Origin: Gammaproteobacteria bacterium
GTDB lineage: Bacteria; Pseudomonadota; Gammaproteobacteria; Arenicellales; JAANXG01
Direction of reading: 5' to 3'
Length of the DNA: 64,000 nt
NCBI GenBank assembly: GCA_024639325.1
Contig: JAHEIO010000003.1
Location: forward strand, 38,342-102,341
The notes beneath the pieces were generated by a model. It was given only the letters and a program-made list of their open reading frames with translations. It was not told the origin of the DNA and did not search any database. Made by a program: the position numbers and the translations under genes. Positions 17,347-27,429 of the stretch are shown here, piece after piece (position 1 is the first letter of the stretch; each line of letters opens with the position of its first letter).

Positions 17347-17670
17347 CTAAAAAAACGGCCACAGCGGCGAAAGTTTCTTCTTCGTGTCCTCGAAGACCCT
17401 GGCGTCGACCATCGGAAAAGTGTCCAACGCCTGCGCCCGCTCATAGAGGTCCTTCATTATTCTGAACATGGTCGCCTCTGTTACCATGATGATTTCCTCC
17501 TTTTCGAGCGCGTGCTGGTGCTCCAGCCTGGACAACCCGATCGATATCATTTTGTCCATCTGCCCCTCGCAATCCGCGGTCATGGCGACACCCATCTTGC
17601 TCAACCGTCTCTGCACCAGATTGAGGAAACGGTTACGTAGTTTCAGCCGAAGTTGATAATTGGCCGACAC
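17347..17670 (-). CDS. Small helical protein of unknown function
   Basis: A 107-residue open frame with no domain that I recognise. It is rich in Met, Leu, Arg and Glu and predicted to be mostly helical (LRLKLRNRFLNLVQRRL, then RLEHQHALEKEEIIMVTEATMFRIMKDLYERAQAL), with no signal peptide or membrane segment. It lies 12 bases after the YkgJ gene and 25 bases before the exonuclease gene on the same strand, so it is probably the middle gene of a three-gene transcript. The tight spacing and normal codon use argue that it is real. Confidence 0.6.
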   Translation of the reverse strand: MSANYQLRLKLRNRFLNLVQRRLSKMGVAMTADCEGQMDKMISIGLSRLEHQHALEKEEIIMVTEATMFRIMKDLYERAQALDTFPMVDARVFEDTKKKLSPLWPFF

Positions 17671-17682
17671 GTTCTTCCCCGG

Positions 17683-18519
17683 TCAACTTCCTGCCCGGTG
17701 CCGTCGCAGCCTGGATTGCTTCGCCCCTTGCCTGACTGGAATTGACCGTTCGCCGTAAAGAACCTGTTTCATGAAGCGGAGAGAAAACTGCAATAGTTTA
17801 TCCTCGTCCTCGATTATCGTCGTTTTGTCATTATCGCTGATATCGAAGACTTCTTCGAAACCTTCCGTCTGAATAAACTCCCGGAAGCTGTCCATGTCGT
17901 AGCTGCACATATCGAACAGCTGCAGACTGCGCTCCGACGGGGCTCCTATAGCGGGTCCACCGGATCGCTTTTTAAGAATGATCTCCCGCCAGGTTCTGTT
18001 TGCCTGGTCGTACTCTTCACACCCCTGCTGCTGCCTGTACTGCGCTACCGTTTGACGATCCGGTTCCTGGTGGCCCAGACAATGTTCCTCTCTCACGACA
18101 AAGAAAATGTCCTCCACGTCAGAGGCAGCCTTTTTTCGCACTCCCATCGATCCCAATGCATAGTAGCGGCAGGCGATAGGGCGATCTTCGTATATGCTGC
18201 AACCGTCCTCGTTTAGAAATACGCACTGCGTGGTCTGAGGCTTCGTCGCCATCTTGAGGCCGGGCATATCGTGGTGATCCATCGCAAACGGCACGGTGTA
18301 TGTGGCAACGAATTCGCTGGAGGACAGCCCAAGCCGCCGTTTCAGTCTGAGTACGTCGTAAGGAGTGAGCGTTATATCTATGTTCTTGCAGCACGCATTG
18401 AAGCAGGCAATGTCTTTGTGGCATCGGAACTGGAACACCGAGTCCAGATCCAGTTCTACCGGGTCGATTGGGCTCTGGTAGGGCCCGCGCTGGGTTTGAA
18501 TGCCGTCTTTGTCTGCCAT
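17683..18519 (-). CDS. YkgJ family cysteine cluster protein
   Basis: A cytoplasmic protein with the YkgJ/FliB-type metal-binding cysteine cluster: FRCHKDIACFNACCKNIDI, then CVFLNEDGCSIYEDRPIACRYYAL, with a further Cys in EEHCLGH. The pattern suggests zinc or iron-sulfur binding; the activity of the family is unsettled. At about 278 residues it is longer than the minimal form, with a C-terminal extension containing FDMCSYDMDSFREFI. I prefer the ATG giving MADKDGIQT; an ATG four codons upstream and another at 18540 are also possible. It is downstream of aprBA on the same strand, across a 125-base gap. Confidence 0.8.
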   Translation of the reverse strand: MADKDGIQTQRGPYQSPIDPVELDLDSVFQFRCHKDIACFNACCKNIDITLTPYDVLRLKRRLGLSSSEFVATYTVPFAMDHHDMPGLKMATKPQTTQCVFLNEDGCSIYEDRPIACRYYALGSMGVRKKAASDVEDIFFVVREEHCLGHQEPDRQTVAQYRQQQGCEEYDQANRTWREIILKKRSGGPAIGAPSERSLQLFDMCSYDMDSFREFIQTEGFEEVFDISDNDKTTIIEDEDKLLQFSLRFMKQVLYGERSIPVRQGAKQSRLRRHRAGS

Positions 18520-18643
18520 TTCACTATGCATCCGCCACACGCCCGTGAATTCCCCCGGGGCGGCCGGGCTGGTTTTGTATCTGCCCCGTATTGCGGACCT
18601 CGTCCAATCGCCCCCGGGTTCTCTCGCCCCGCTAGGCTACGCG

Positions 18644-20602
18644 CTATACGCTGCTCCCGGGTCGGCGCATGCCCTGCGGTTCATCATCCGCCGGCTTGAT
18701 CATCTGCGAATAACTCTCCTTCCACAGCGTCCACTCGGCCGTATCGCGGTCATATTTCGAATTGACGAAACACTTCCAATCATCGTCGTTTAGGTCCAGG
18801 TAGTCCATTCGGTAGTAGTAGCCCGGATAACGAGTCTCCTCACGGAACTGGATGTGCTTCATGTGAGCCGTGGCCGCTATCATACGGTGGTAGTTCTCCC
18901 AGGCGCGCAGCAACTCGTGCAGATCCTTTGCCCTCATTTTCGGGCCGTCTTCCCACAACATTTTGAGCTTGCGCTCGGCGAGCTCGAGCATCTTCGCATT
19001 GGTCTGGTATTGCGTACTGACTCCCGCCACGTACTCATCCATGATTTTCTGTAATCTGAGCTGATACATTTGCGGGGTTATATAGTTCGGATTGACGTCG
19101 ATCGCCGTGGTGTAGTCCTTGTGTTCATGAAATGTCCGCACGGGCCGGTAGATTTCCTCCACCAGTTCTTCACTGGACCTCGCCGGTTCCGGGGTCCAGT
19201 CCTTGTTGTCCACGGCAAACTTGACCATGGCCTTTGCGGCAATGCGGCCCTCGGCGTGGGAACCCGAAGAGAATTTGTGGCCCGAAGCGCCGACACCATC
19301 ACCCGCCGTGAACAGCCCTTTCACCGTGCTCATCCGATTGTAACCCCAGTGATAGCGATCCGGCGTCCCTGGCAGATCATCCGGTCCGGAAACCCAGATG
19401 CCGGCGCAGCCGGCGTGGGAACCCAGTAGATAAGGCTCGGTCGGCATCAGCTCGGACATTTCCTTGTCGGGTTCGATATTCTCACCGGCCCAGACGCCGC
19501 ACTGGCTGATGGTCATATCGAGGAAATCTTCCCACGCCTCTGCTTCGAGATGCTTGACCTCCTTCGGCGTCATGTTTTCCGCGAGCCTTGCCATAGCGGT
19601 GGGCGTATCCATCAGGATCGGACCACGGCCCTCGCGCATCTCCTTCATCATCAGGTGATTCCGCAGGCAGGTGCCCATCTTCGGCCCGCTGGCATAGGCG
19701 TCGTACTTGTTGTCCTTGAGTATGTGAAAATTCTTTTCCTGATAGTCTTCGCCGAATGCGTTCATCGCCTTGGCCTTGAACAGCAGGAACCAGGCGCCAA
19801 CCGGACCGTAGCCGTCCTTGAAGCGAGCGGGGACGAAGCGGTTTTCCATCAGGGTCAGAGTTGCTCCGCACTCCGCCGCCATCGCGTAAGTCGAGCCCGC
19901 ATTCCATACCGGAAACCAGGCACGACCCGTGCCCTCGCCGACAGATCGCGGCCGGAACACGTTGACCGCTCCGCCGCACGCCAACAAGCAGCACTTGAAC
20001 TTGTAGATGTATACCTTGTTCTCCCGCACCGAAAAACCGGCCGCCGCCGCCACGCGACTCGGATCATTCTTGTCCGTGATCAAGCGTACGATGAACACCC
20101 GTTCCTGTATCCGGTCGATGCCGAGCGCTTTTTTCGCCGCTTCCGCGACAATCCACTTGTAGGATTCACCGTTGATCATGATCTGCCATCGACCCGATCT
20201 GACCGGCTTTCCACCCTCGGTCAGTTTCTTGCCTTCGTCACCTTTTTGCTTCCAGACGGGCAGGCCCCATTCCTCGAAATTGTGCACGGAGTCATCGACA
20301 TGCCGGCCAACGTCATAGACGAGGTCCTCCCGGACGATGCCCATCAGGTCACCCCGAACGTAGCGTACGTAATCCGCGGGATCGTTATCGCCCAAATAAG
20401 TATTGATGGCCGAAAGGCCCTGAGCGACGGCGCCTGATCGGTCTAGTGCGGCTTTGTCTACCAGCTTCACCTTGAGGTCCGTGCCCTCGATCCAGCGCGA
20501 TATTTCAAACGCGGTGCCGCAGGCAGCCATACCGCCGCCGATAATGAGAATGTCTAAGTCTTCCTCGACGACTTCCGGATTTCCAAATTCGTTCTCTGAC
20601 AT
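18644..20602 (-). CDS. aprA: Adenylylsulfate (APS) reductase, alpha subunit
   Basis: The FAD-containing catalytic subunit of dissimilatory APS reductase, 652 residues. In sulfur oxidisers it runs in reverse, joining sulfite and AMP to form APS in the cytoplasm. Visible features: LDILIIGGGMAACGTAFEIS (FAD-binding dinucleotide fold), AQGLSAINTYLGDNDPADYVRYVRGDLMG (a typical AprA segment near the active site), GGAVNVFRPRSVGEGTGRAWFPVWNAGSTYAM, and the C-terminal WNYHRMIAATAHMKHIQFREETRYPGYYYRMD-type region (residue runs abbreviated here by family knowledge). The length fits. It follows aprB by 82 bases. Sulfite oxidation is the likely direction given the gammaproteobacterial context. Confidence 0.96.
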   Translation of the reverse strand: MSENEFGNPEVVEEDLDILIIGGGMAACGTAFEISRWIEGTDLKVKLVDKAALDRSGAVAQGLSAINTYLGDNDPADYVRYVRGDLMGIVREDLVYDVGRHVDDSVHNFEEWGLPVWKQKGDEGKKLTEGGKPVRSGRWQIMINGESYKWIVAEAAKKALGIDRIQERVFIVRLITDKNDPSRVAAAAGFSVRENKVYIYKFKCCLLACGGAVNVFRPRSVGEGTGRAWFPVWNAGSTYAMAAECGATLTLMENRFVPARFKDGYGPVGAWFLLFKAKAMNAFGEDYQEKNFHILKDNKYDAYASGPKMGTCLRNHLMMKEMREGRGPILMDTPTAMARLAENMTPKEVKHLEAEAWEDFLDMTISQCGVWAGENIEPDKEMSELMPTEPYLLGSHAGCAGIWVSGPDDLPGTPDRYHWGYNRMSTVKGLFTAGDGVGASGHKFSSGSHAEGRIAAKAMVKFAVDNKDWTPEPARSSEELVEEIYRPVRTFHEHKDYTTAIDVNPNYITPQMYQLRLQKIMDEYVAGVSTQYQTNAKMLELAERKLKMLWEDGPKMRAKDLHELLRAWENYHRMIAATAHMKHIQFREETRYPGYYYRMDYLDLNDDDWKCFVNSKYDRDTAEWTLWKESYSQMIKPADDEPQGMRRPGSSV

Positions 20603-20684
20603 CTTGTAACTCCCCTTTCGTTGTATCTCTTTACATGCCGCAATTTAACAGCAAGTCCTGTCGCGTCCCGACGGTCAGTTCCTT

Positions 20685-21149
20685 CTAGCTTTGACAGAAC
20701 TGGCTCATGTCGCAGGAGTGGGTGGCCTTGGTGAACAAGCTGCCGTGTTCCGCGATCTCCGCCATATCGATGGAGGGCTTGTCCTTATAGGGATCTGCCG
20801 AACCCTCAGGGGTTGTACGAGTTCGAAACTTGAACCGCTTGAGGTTGCCGTTGCGGAACTTGATCGTCCACATAATGGATTCCGAACCTTTCAGCGGCTG
20901 TACCTGTGCGCCAAGCGGAACCACGTCCGCGTAGTGCCTGCACTCTATGGCCTGCTGCGGACAAATCTTCACACAGCTGTAGCACTCCCAGCACTGCTCC
21001 GGTTCCTGGTTGTAGGCCTTCATGGCGTGGCCGGTTTCTGAGCCATCCTTGTCGAGCCGCATCAGGTCGTGTGGACAAATATACGTACAAGCGGTCTTGT
21101 CCTGTCCTTTACATCCATCACATTTCTCGGTGCGCACATAGGTTGGCAT
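20685..21149 (-). CDS. aprB: Adenylylsulfate (APS) reductase, beta subunit
   Basis: The ferredoxin-like electron-transfer subunit of APS reductase, 154 residues. Two 4Fe-4S sites are visible: C10, C13, C21, C25 (with the longer loop between C13 and C21 that distinguishes AprB) and C53, C56, C59, C63. After the iron-sulfur domain comes IMWTIKFRNGNLKRFKFRTRTT, and the C-terminal tail wraps AprA in known structures. It is first in the aprBA transcript, with GGAG just upstream of the ATG. An inverted-repeat element occupies 21313-21559, upstream of the presumed promoter. No aprM, qmo, dsr or sat gene is seen nearby. Confidence 0.96.
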   Translation of the reverse strand: MPTYVRTEKCDGCKGQDKTACTYICPHDLMRLDKDGSETGHAMKAYNQEPEQCWECYSCVKICPQQAIECRHYADVVPLGAQVQPLKGSESIMWTIKFRNGNLKRFKFRTRTTPEGSADPYKDKPSIDMAEIAEHGSLFTKATHSCDMSQFCQS

Positions 21150-21312
21150 ACTGATTCTCCGTTAGCTGTCGTTACTTGTAGATGATACCGATCGCCTGGA
21201 TGATGCTTAGCATCGCGGGTCACCCCCCGGCGACCGGATTAGTCGGGTGTTCCCAAGATGCTGGTACAACCGCTCAACCGGCCAAGTGGAGAGGGCCTGA
21301 TCAAACAGACCC

Positions 21313-21559
21313 CTAGCCGGCATTTCTCACCAGCATCCCGCGCGATGGCACAGGACAGGTGCCGATGGACGCCGGGCTGGAGTAAGTTTCATAGCCGTAA
21401 CCACGGATCGACTGAAGCCCTGGTTCGGCGGGGCCTGGACCGGCCGGCGCCGGGGCAGGCGTTGCCAAGATACACCGTTTATTGGACGAACCCATAGACT
21501 TCAATGTTTGCAATGCTCAAAACCGCATCCGCAGGCGCCCGGGGAGCAATGCGGGCTAG
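21313..21559. mobile_element. MITE-like element, copy 2 (diverged), upstream of aprBA
   Basis: A second copy, 247 bp long, of the element at 13892-14139, in the same orientation. The left end reads CTAGCCGGCATTTCTCACCA and the right end GAGCAATGCGGGCTAG, so the inverted repeats carry point changes relative to copy 1. The internal sequence aligns along the whole length. A 60-codon frame on the minus strand stays open in both copies. It lies about 160 bases upstream of the aprB start codon. Confidence 0.7.
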
Positions 21560-21683
21560 GGATAGGGCAGAGTATAAGGTGTTGATCCAGAAAACTAATT
21601 AGAATTGCGATACCAAAGATAAAAATACCTTATTGCGCGCTGCTGCTGACTTCGATCGCACCCGCCCCGGACATCCCTGCGGA

Positions 21684-22262
21684 TCAGTCCCCGGTCAGTT
21701 CAATATAGCGCCGGTGCTCCATGTCGTAGCGGTTTTTGGCAATTTCCTTGGTCGCCAGCCGAGCCTGTATGGCCTCGTCGAAGTCCGCGATCTGCTGCCT
21801 GATAGACTCCGCATTTTCCTCGGCATTCGGGCCTCCACTGGCTTCGATCCTGCGCAGTTCATCGGTCAGCTGTTCTCTCAAATCCCGGTCCGCGTCGACC
21901 GCGCTGTCTATTGCGGCCAGCAGCGCGTCACGGGTCAGCAAGATACTCTCGGGATTCTCGTAGGTGATCAATAATCTCTGATCCAGCCGCTTTTGGTTTG
22001 CATCGGTGTTTTCCTGCTCGGATAGCTGTCTCTCCGCCTGGAGTTTGGCATCGAGCTCCTCCTGAGTCGGCGGTGCTTCGACTTCGCCTACTTGCCGCCC
22101 TTCTTCATCGATTTCCGTGATCCTGGAGGACTGTTCGCATTCGAACGCCGCATGGTCACCGTAGTGCCACTTGCCGTTGGCATCCTGGCACTTTTTGATT
22201 GTTTGCGCCGAAACAGGCACTATTAAAAACAAACCAAGCAGAAGTGGAATCAATCTACTCAT
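21684..22262 (-). CDS. Secreted DUF4124-type protein
   Basis: A periplasmic or envelope protein of 192 residues. The start MSRLIPLLLGLFLIVPVSAQ is a clear signal peptide and was preferred over the upstream frame start. TIKKCQDANGKWHYGDHAAFECEQ is the DUF4124 motif (Lys-Cys-x-Asp-x2-Gly-x-x-xTyr, paired cysteines). The remainder is a long, highly charged helical region (about residues 60-190) consistent with a coiled coil. The function of DUF4124 proteins is unknown. It stands alone, divergent from the membrane protein gene at 22380. Confidence 0.75.
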   Translation of the reverse strand: MSRLIPLLLGLFLIVPVSAQTIKKCQDANGKWHYGDHAAFECEQSSRITEIDEEGRQVGEVEAPPTQEELDAKLQAERQLSEQENTDANQKRLDQRLLITYENPESILLTRDALLAAIDSAVDADRDLREQLTDELRRIEASGGPNAEENAESIRQQIADFDEAIQARLATKEIAKNRYDMEHRRYIELTGD

Positions 22263-22379
22263 CAGTTCTTCACCGCAACTCAAGACACGAATATTCTATA
22301 GCACAAAAATGCACGGAGCGTGTGATTTGCTTTACATAACCGCCAAAATCATACCTCCCGCGCAGCCATCGAACATGAC

Positions 22380-23804
22380 GTGACCCGAATACGAAAGCGC
22401 CCGCTAGATACGGATTTCGAGCCCGTCGACACCATCCTGGCCGTCATCGCGGCCGTGCTTTTTGCCGCGATGTTCGCCTTGTACACGCACTATGGCGAGG
22501 CCGGCTGGTTCGTACTGATCGCAATCTACGTTCTCATCGCGTCGGAGATAAGCATTCGCCGGAGTCCCGGTCTTTTCATTACGATTTCGGCGCTCGTATT
22601 CATTCACGAGCTGGTCGCCGTATTCAACCTGTATGGACACACGCTGCCGGGCGCGGACACCGACGCGAAAAGCTTCCTCGTCTACGCCGAGAACAGGGGC
22701 ATGGAAGACATCAAACCAGCCATCAGCATCGATCTGTACAGAAATTTTCTGATATTGCTCGTCAGAATTCAAGGTGGATCCCGTGCGCTGGCTTTATCTT
22801 CTTCGGTACTGGCTTTCGCCTTGTCCCTGCTCATTTACAACAGACTCATCTCGCTAACCGGAATCACGCGTGCACGGATCCCCTTACTGCTCGCGTTCGG
22901 CTTGGCGCCCCATTTTCTCGTCTACACATCGATAACGCTTCGCGAGCCCCTGCAGCTGCTGTTCTTCGTTGCCGCCGTTTATTACGGAGTAAGCTTCAGA
23001 ACCGGCAGCGGCATAATCGACGGCGTAATGTTTATTCTTTGTGCGACGTGCCTGGCGATTCTGCACCAGGTACTGATTCCATTCGCACTCGTACTCGCAG
23101 CCTTGATTCTTCTCTGGCCCGTACACCGCGATTCGAGGAAAAAGACGTTCACGCGGGTTGCCGCTGCCGTCATCATTGTCTCCGGCCTGACTGCAACATT
23201 TATGCACGTCATGCGTACTGAGAAGTTCACCGGGGTCGGTGTAGTTCTCAAAATGGCGGAGTTCGATGCCGACTACTTCCTCAGGCAGATAGAAGGCTAC
23301 CGGCTGGCCATAGACAAGGACGAACCCCGGACAGCACTGAATGTCGATTTGGACACGAGCTCGCTGCCGGCGCTCGCACTTGGCATGCCCGCGCTGTATC
23401 TCAACTACTGGTTCGCCCCTTTTCCCTGGAACGTCGGGGAAACCAAGGACATCGTGGCAATCTTGATTGCTCTGATGCGCCTGGGCCTGATGTCCGCAAT
23501 CATTGCAGGATTCTGGGTGGATCGCGGAGACAGAAGGCTTCTGAGCCTTTATACCGTGCTATTTCTGTTGATGTGCTCGACCTGGATCCTTGGCACGACC
23601 AATTACGGCCAGGCGATCCGTCACCAAATTCTATCCGACTGGCTGCTGCTGCTGATCGCGGGGGGATTCGCCGAGAGACTTCTTAATCACGGCAATCCCT
23701 GGTCATCAACCAAATTCCGAAACCGATCATCGGAACGGACAGAACCTGACCCATCGTCACCCAGTCCCATGCCAGGTAACCCAGGTGAGCATCGGGTTCC
23801 CTGA
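22380..23804 (+). CDS. Polytopic membrane protein of unknown function (EpsG/Wzy-like topology)
   Basis: A 474-residue protein starting with GTG and carrying about 10-11 hydrophobic helices. Features such as [10 protein letters not shown] and [27 protein letters not shown] recall O-antigen or exopolysaccharide polymerases and GT-C-type membrane proteins, but I cannot assign a family. The last helix ([15 protein letters not shown]) is followed by about 30 Pro/Ser-rich polar residues that are encoded antisense to the end of lgt. This 122-base convergent overlap suggests that the original stop was lost and the tail is neutral. No neighbouring polysaccharide genes support a role. Confidence 0.6.
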   Translation: MTRIRKRPLDTDFEPVDTILAVIAAVLFAAMFALYTHYGEAGWFVLIAIYVLIASEISIRRSPGLFITISALVFIHELVAVFNLYGHTLPGADTDAKSFLVYAENRGMEDIKPAISIDLYRNFLILLVRIQGGSRALALSSSVLAFALSLLIYNRLISLTGITRARIPLLLAFGLAPHFLVYTSITLREPLQLLFFVAAVYYGVSFRTGSGIIDGVMFILCATCLAILHQVLIPFALVLAALILLWPVHRDSRKKTFTRVAAAVIIVSGLTATFMHVMRTEKFTGVGVVLKMAEFDADYFLRQIEGYRLAIDKDEPRTALNVDLDTSSLPALALGMPALYLNYWFAPFPWNVGETKDIVAILIALMRLGLMSAIIAGFWVDRGDRRLLSLYTVLFLLMCSTWILGTTNYGQAIRHQILSDWLLLLIAGGFAERLLNHGNPWSSTKFRNRSSERTEPDPSSPSPMPGNPGEHRVP

Positions 23805-24462
23805 CGAACTCTACGAGGAACCTGAATACGCCGTAGCACGCGAGAAACAGCCCCGATACCGCTCCCCGTCGCCTCGTCCCTGAAGAGAACCACCACAACA
23901 CGATGAACATTACGAGCCCCTCCAGAAAGGCTTCATACAACATCGACGGATGCCGAGTCGCGAGGGTGGGATCGGTACGGGGAAACACCATGCCCAGCGG
24001 CGAATCGGTAACCCGGCCCCATAATTCCTGATTGATGAAGTTGCCGATGCGGCCCGCCCCCAGACCTATGGGAACCAGTGGAGCCACGAAATCCGTAACG
24101 TCCAGAAAAGTCTTGTGTGTTCGCCGCGCAAACAACAGCAGTGCGACGAGGACGCCCAGCAAACCGCCGTGAAACGACATTCCCCCCTGCCAGATGTAAA
24201 ACATCTCAACAGGATTGCTCAGATAGTAGGCTGCCTTGTAGAACAGCACATATCCGATTCGGCCCCCGGCAATAACCCCGATCGCAATATAGAACACCAG
24301 ATCGGACACCTGCTCCTTGCCCCACCCCGGTATCGAAGCGGATCGCCGCAGACCCAGCCAGTAGCCTCCGGCGAAGCCTACGAGATACATCAATCCGTAC
24401 CAGTGGACATCGACCGGTCCGATGCTGAAGGCAACCGGGTCGATATCAGGGCGCATCGCCAC
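23683..24462 (-). CDS. lgt: Prolipoprotein diacylglyceryl transferase
   Basis: An inner-membrane enzyme that attaches diacylglycerol from phosphatidylglycerol to the lipobox cysteine of prolipoproteins. At 259 residues it has the family's length and seven helices. Visible motifs: [29 protein letters not shown] (HGGL) and the Lgt signature [17 protein letters not shown] with its conserved Arg, Asn and Glu. The final 40 codons overlap the convergent membrane protein gene. thyA, often adjacent, is absent here. A lipoprotein gene lies upstream in the opposite direction. Confidence 0.95.
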   Translation of the reverse strand: MAMRPDIDPVAFSIGPVDVHWYGLMYLVGFAGGYWLGLRRSASIPGWGKEQVSDLVFYIAIGVIAGGRIGYVLFYKAAYYLSNPVEMFYIWQGGMSFHGGLLGVLVALLLFARRTHKTFLDVTDFVAPLVPIGLGAGRIGNFINQELWGRVTDSPLGMVFPRTDPTLATRHPSMLYEAFLEGLVMFIVLWWFSSGTRRRGAVSGLFLACYGVFRFLVEFVREPDAHLGYLAWDWVTMGQVLSVPMIGFGIWLMTRDCRD

Positions 24463-24724
24463 ACCTCCCGGATGTTGAATATCGACATTTTTTTCGACTA
24501 TAAAAAACCAACGTACTCATCCCGTCTCAAAACCCGCATTTTGCACCAACGCGGCCGCAAGAATTTTATATTCCGTCGCTGTTTCATGAAAAAATACCAG
24601 TATGAGAGAAATACGACGAAAATACAGTTCGTTGGCAGCGTAAGCCTATTTCGGTGCAATATGCAGCTTTAGCGCCATTTATGGCAAAATGCGCCGGGAA
24701 TCGAAACCAGCCTGTCGGATTACT

Positions 24725-25249
24725 ATGAAAAAAATTGTCATCTTCCTCCCACTTATAGCAGCGCTGGCCGCGTGCAGCGGGGGAAGCTCCGGGGGCACCG
24801 GAGGCGCAGTTCAAGGGTCGACCACGCATGCCGGATTTTGGACGTTACAGGCATTGATCACCGCCATCGTGGGTGGCGGCACAAGTACCATCGACACCCA
24901 GTCACAGGTCAGAATCGAAAGCAACGGCGCGGTCAGCATCCTGACAACCAATACCAACTGTGCGCTATCGGTCTTCGTAAACGGAAACACCATGACCTAC
25001 CGGGAGACCTGCGTATTCCCTGGACAATCCACGGATGACTCGGCCGCCGCGCCCTGTACGCTCGAAATGGAGGCGATCGCAACCTTCACTTCGAATGTCT
25101 CGGCTTCGGGAACATTTGGACCAGAATCACTGGTATGCGTGGGAACCGCCGCATCCTACTCGGGCACGCTGGTGGCACTGCGGGAAGGCACCCTGCCGCC
25201 TCCGGCGACGGAACCTGAACCGGAACCTGAATCGGAACCGGTACTTTAA
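24725..25249 (+). CDS. Small lipoprotein of unknown function
   Basis: A 174-residue predicted lipoprotein. MKKIVIFLPLIAALAACSGG has a basic N-terminus, hydrophobic core and lipobox (L-A-A-C), so Lgt (its neighbour) would modify the cysteine. The +2 Ser predicts outer-membrane sorting by the E. coli rule. A Gly/Ser linker follows, then a beta-rich domain with three cysteines (TNTNCALSV, YRETCVFPG, AAPCTLEM) and a C-terminal Glu-Pro repeat (EPEPEPESEP). I recognise no family. The start was chosen for the signal peptide; an upstream in-frame start would add 12 residues. Confidence 0.7.
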   Translation: MKKIVIFLPLIAALAACSGGSSGGTGGAVQGSTTHAGFWTLQALITAIVGGGTSTIDTQSQVRIESNGAVSILTTNTNCALSVFVNGNTMTYRETCVFPGQSTDDSAAAPCTLEMEAIATFTSNVSASGTFGPESLVCVGTAASYSGTLVALREGTLPPPATEPEPEPESEPVL

Positions 25250-25380
25250 GAGTAAACAAGCTGAACTGCATGTTGTTAGTCGTGTATCCGGGAACTTGTC
25301 CACCCCATTTGCGGCGTGAGTATTCGCAAATGTGCCGGAATCTTCTTCATCGCTTCGCCATGTGTTGACGGGGAAGGGCG

Positions 25381-27429
25381 ATGGCGGAACGCCGCAACAA
25401 CCTCATCCACGAAACCAGCCCTTATCTGCTGCAGCATGCACACAACCCCGTCGACTGGCACGGCTGGAATCGGGAAACCCTGGAGCTGGCTCGAAAACTG
25501 GATCGCCCGATACTCTTGTCCATCGGCTATTCCGCCTGCCACTGGTGTCATGTCATGGAAAGGGAGTCTTTCGAGGACCCGGACACGGCCCGGTACATGA
25601 ATGATAACTTCGTGTGCATCAAGGTGGATCGCGAAGAACGGCCCGATTTGGACAAGATCTACCAGATCGCCCACCAGATGCTTACTCAGCGTGCAGGTGG
25701 GTGGCCGTTGAATGTCGCGATTGCGCCTGATACCCACGCGCCGTTTTTCGCGGGGACCTACTTCCCCAGCCGACCTCGCTACGGCATGCCATCTTTCCGG
25801 GACGTACTGGCACGCGTCGCCGAACACTTCCAATCCCACAGACGGGAACTGACCGGTCACGCTGAAGCGATCAAGGATACCTTTCGCCGCATCGAACCCG
25901 CAACGGCGGCGGACCTCGACGCGTCGCTACATGAAAAAGCCATCGAGGAACTTAGCAACAGCTACGATTCCACCGATGGCGGTTTCGGGAGCGCACCCAA
26001 GTTCCCCCATCCGACAACCATAGCGTTGTGCCTAACCTACTGGGCCAGGGATACTGCGAATGAAAAGACTCGTTCGCGCGCGCTCCAGATGGCGCGTCAC
26101 ACCCTGCAGGCAATGGCGGGAGGTGGAATGTACGATCAGCTGGGCGGCGGTTTTTACCGTTATTCGGTTGACAAATCCTGGACCATCCCGCATTTCGAAA
26201 AAATGCTCTATGACAATGCACAGCTCCTTCCCCTCTACGTCCATGCCTGGCAGGCGTGCGGCGATGATCTATTCAGGACGGTCGCCCTGGGCACCGCCTC
26301 GTGGGTAATTCGCGAGATGCAGTCACCCGCTGGCGGATACTATTCCACCCTCGACGCCGATTCCGAGGGTGAGGAGGGCAAATACTATGTCTGGGACGTC
26401 GTTGAATTGAGGTCTTTGCTGACCGGAGCGGAATTCACCGCGGTCGAGACCCGTTTCGGTGTGAAAGGTACGCCGAATTTCGAAGGAAAGTGGCATCTCA
26501 ACATCCGGGGCACCCTGGAGTCCGTTGCCGAACAGTGTGCGCGGGATAAAGATGAAGCCGGGCGCTTGCTGCAGGGCGCAATGCGGAAATTGCTCGACCA
26601 CAGGTCCGGGAGAATTCGGCCGCAATGCGACGACAAGATACTGACGGCTTGGAACGGGCTCATGATCGGGGCAATGGCGCACGCCGGCAGAATACTTGAG
26701 GTGGAAGAATTTATTTCCTCCGCCGAAAAGGCGCTGGACTATGTCCGCAATGTCCTGTGGAGCGAAGGCCGTCTGCGCGCCGCGGCACGCCATGAAAAGG
26801 CGCATCTCAATGCCTATCTCGACGACTATGTCTTTCTGGTAGACGGAATCATCGAACTTTGTCAGGCGAGATGGCGAGGGTCCGATGTGGAGTTTGCGAT
26901 CGTGCTGGCCGATGCAATTCTGCAAAAATTCGAAGACGCTGATTTGGGCGGTCTGTACTTCACGTCGGACGATCACGAGGAACTGCTCCATCGCACCAAA
27001 ACCGTCGCCGACGAAGCAACCCCCTCGGGTAACGGTGTAGCGGCGCGAGTACTGCTTCGACTAGGCCATCTTCTAGGTGAACGCCGTTACCTGGACAGCG
27101 CCGAGCGGATTTTGCGATTGCTCTCCTCCGCCGCCAGCCGCCAGCCCTCTGCCCACGGCTCACTGGTGATGGCGGCGAACGAACTTGTATCCCCGCCATC
27201 GATCGTAATCATTCGAGGCGAACCCGTGCAGGCCGCGGACTGGGCGCGTACGCTGCTGCGTCGATATCTGCCAGGTACAATGGTGATGACCATAGCGAAT
27301 GATGAAAAAACGTTGCCCGGCATACTGGGCAATCTTGCACCGTCAGAGAAAACCACCGCCTATGTATGTCTTGGAACGACCTGCTCTCCCCCAATTACCA
27401 GCATCGAGGAATTTACCAATCGTGTCTAA
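25381..27429 (+). CDS. Thioredoxin-domain protein of the YyaL/DUF255 family
   Basis: A 682-residue cytoplasmic protein with an N-terminal thioredoxin-like domain. [22 protein letters not shown] holds the family's CHWC motif (C53, C56). Later [15 protein letters not shown] and [23 protein letters not shown] are conserved. The rest is an alpha/alpha-barrel resembling six-hairpin glycosidases ([49 protein letters not shown]). The family is related to human SPATA20; its substrate is unknown. The stop overlaps the GTG start of the following gene by 8 bases, indicating co-translation. Confidence 0.92.
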   Translation: MAERRNNLIHETSPYLLQHAHNPVDWHGWNRETLELARKLDRPILLSIGYSACHWCHVMERESFEDPDTARYMNDNFVCIKVDREERPDLDKIYQIAHQMLTQRAGGWPLNVAIAPDTHAPFFAGTYFPSRPRYGMPSFRDVLARVAEHFQSHRRELTGHAEAIKDTFRRIEPATAADLDASLHEKAIEELSNSYDSTDGGFGSAPKFPHPTTIALCLTYWARDTANEKTRSRALQMARHTLQAMAGGGMYDQLGGGFYRYSVDKSWTIPHFEKMLYDNAQLLPLYVHAWQACGDDLFRTVALGTASWVIREMQSPAGGYYSTLDADSEGEEGKYYVWDVVELRSLLTGAEFTAVETRFGVKGTPNFEGKWHLNIRGTLESVAEQCARDKDEAGRLLQGAMRKLLDHRSGRIRPQCDDKILTAWNGLMIGAMAHAGRILEVEEFISSAEKALDYVRNVLWSEGRLRAAARHEKAHLNAYLDDYVFLVDGIIELCQARWRGSDVEFAIVLADAILQKFEDADLGGLYFTSDDHEELLHRTKTVADEATPSGNGVAARVLLRLGHLLGERRYLDSAERILRLLSSAASRQPSAHGSLVMAANELVSPPSIVIIRGEPVQAADWARTLLRRYLPGTMVMTIANDEKTLPGILGNLAPSEKTTAYVCLGTTCSPPITSIEEFTNRV

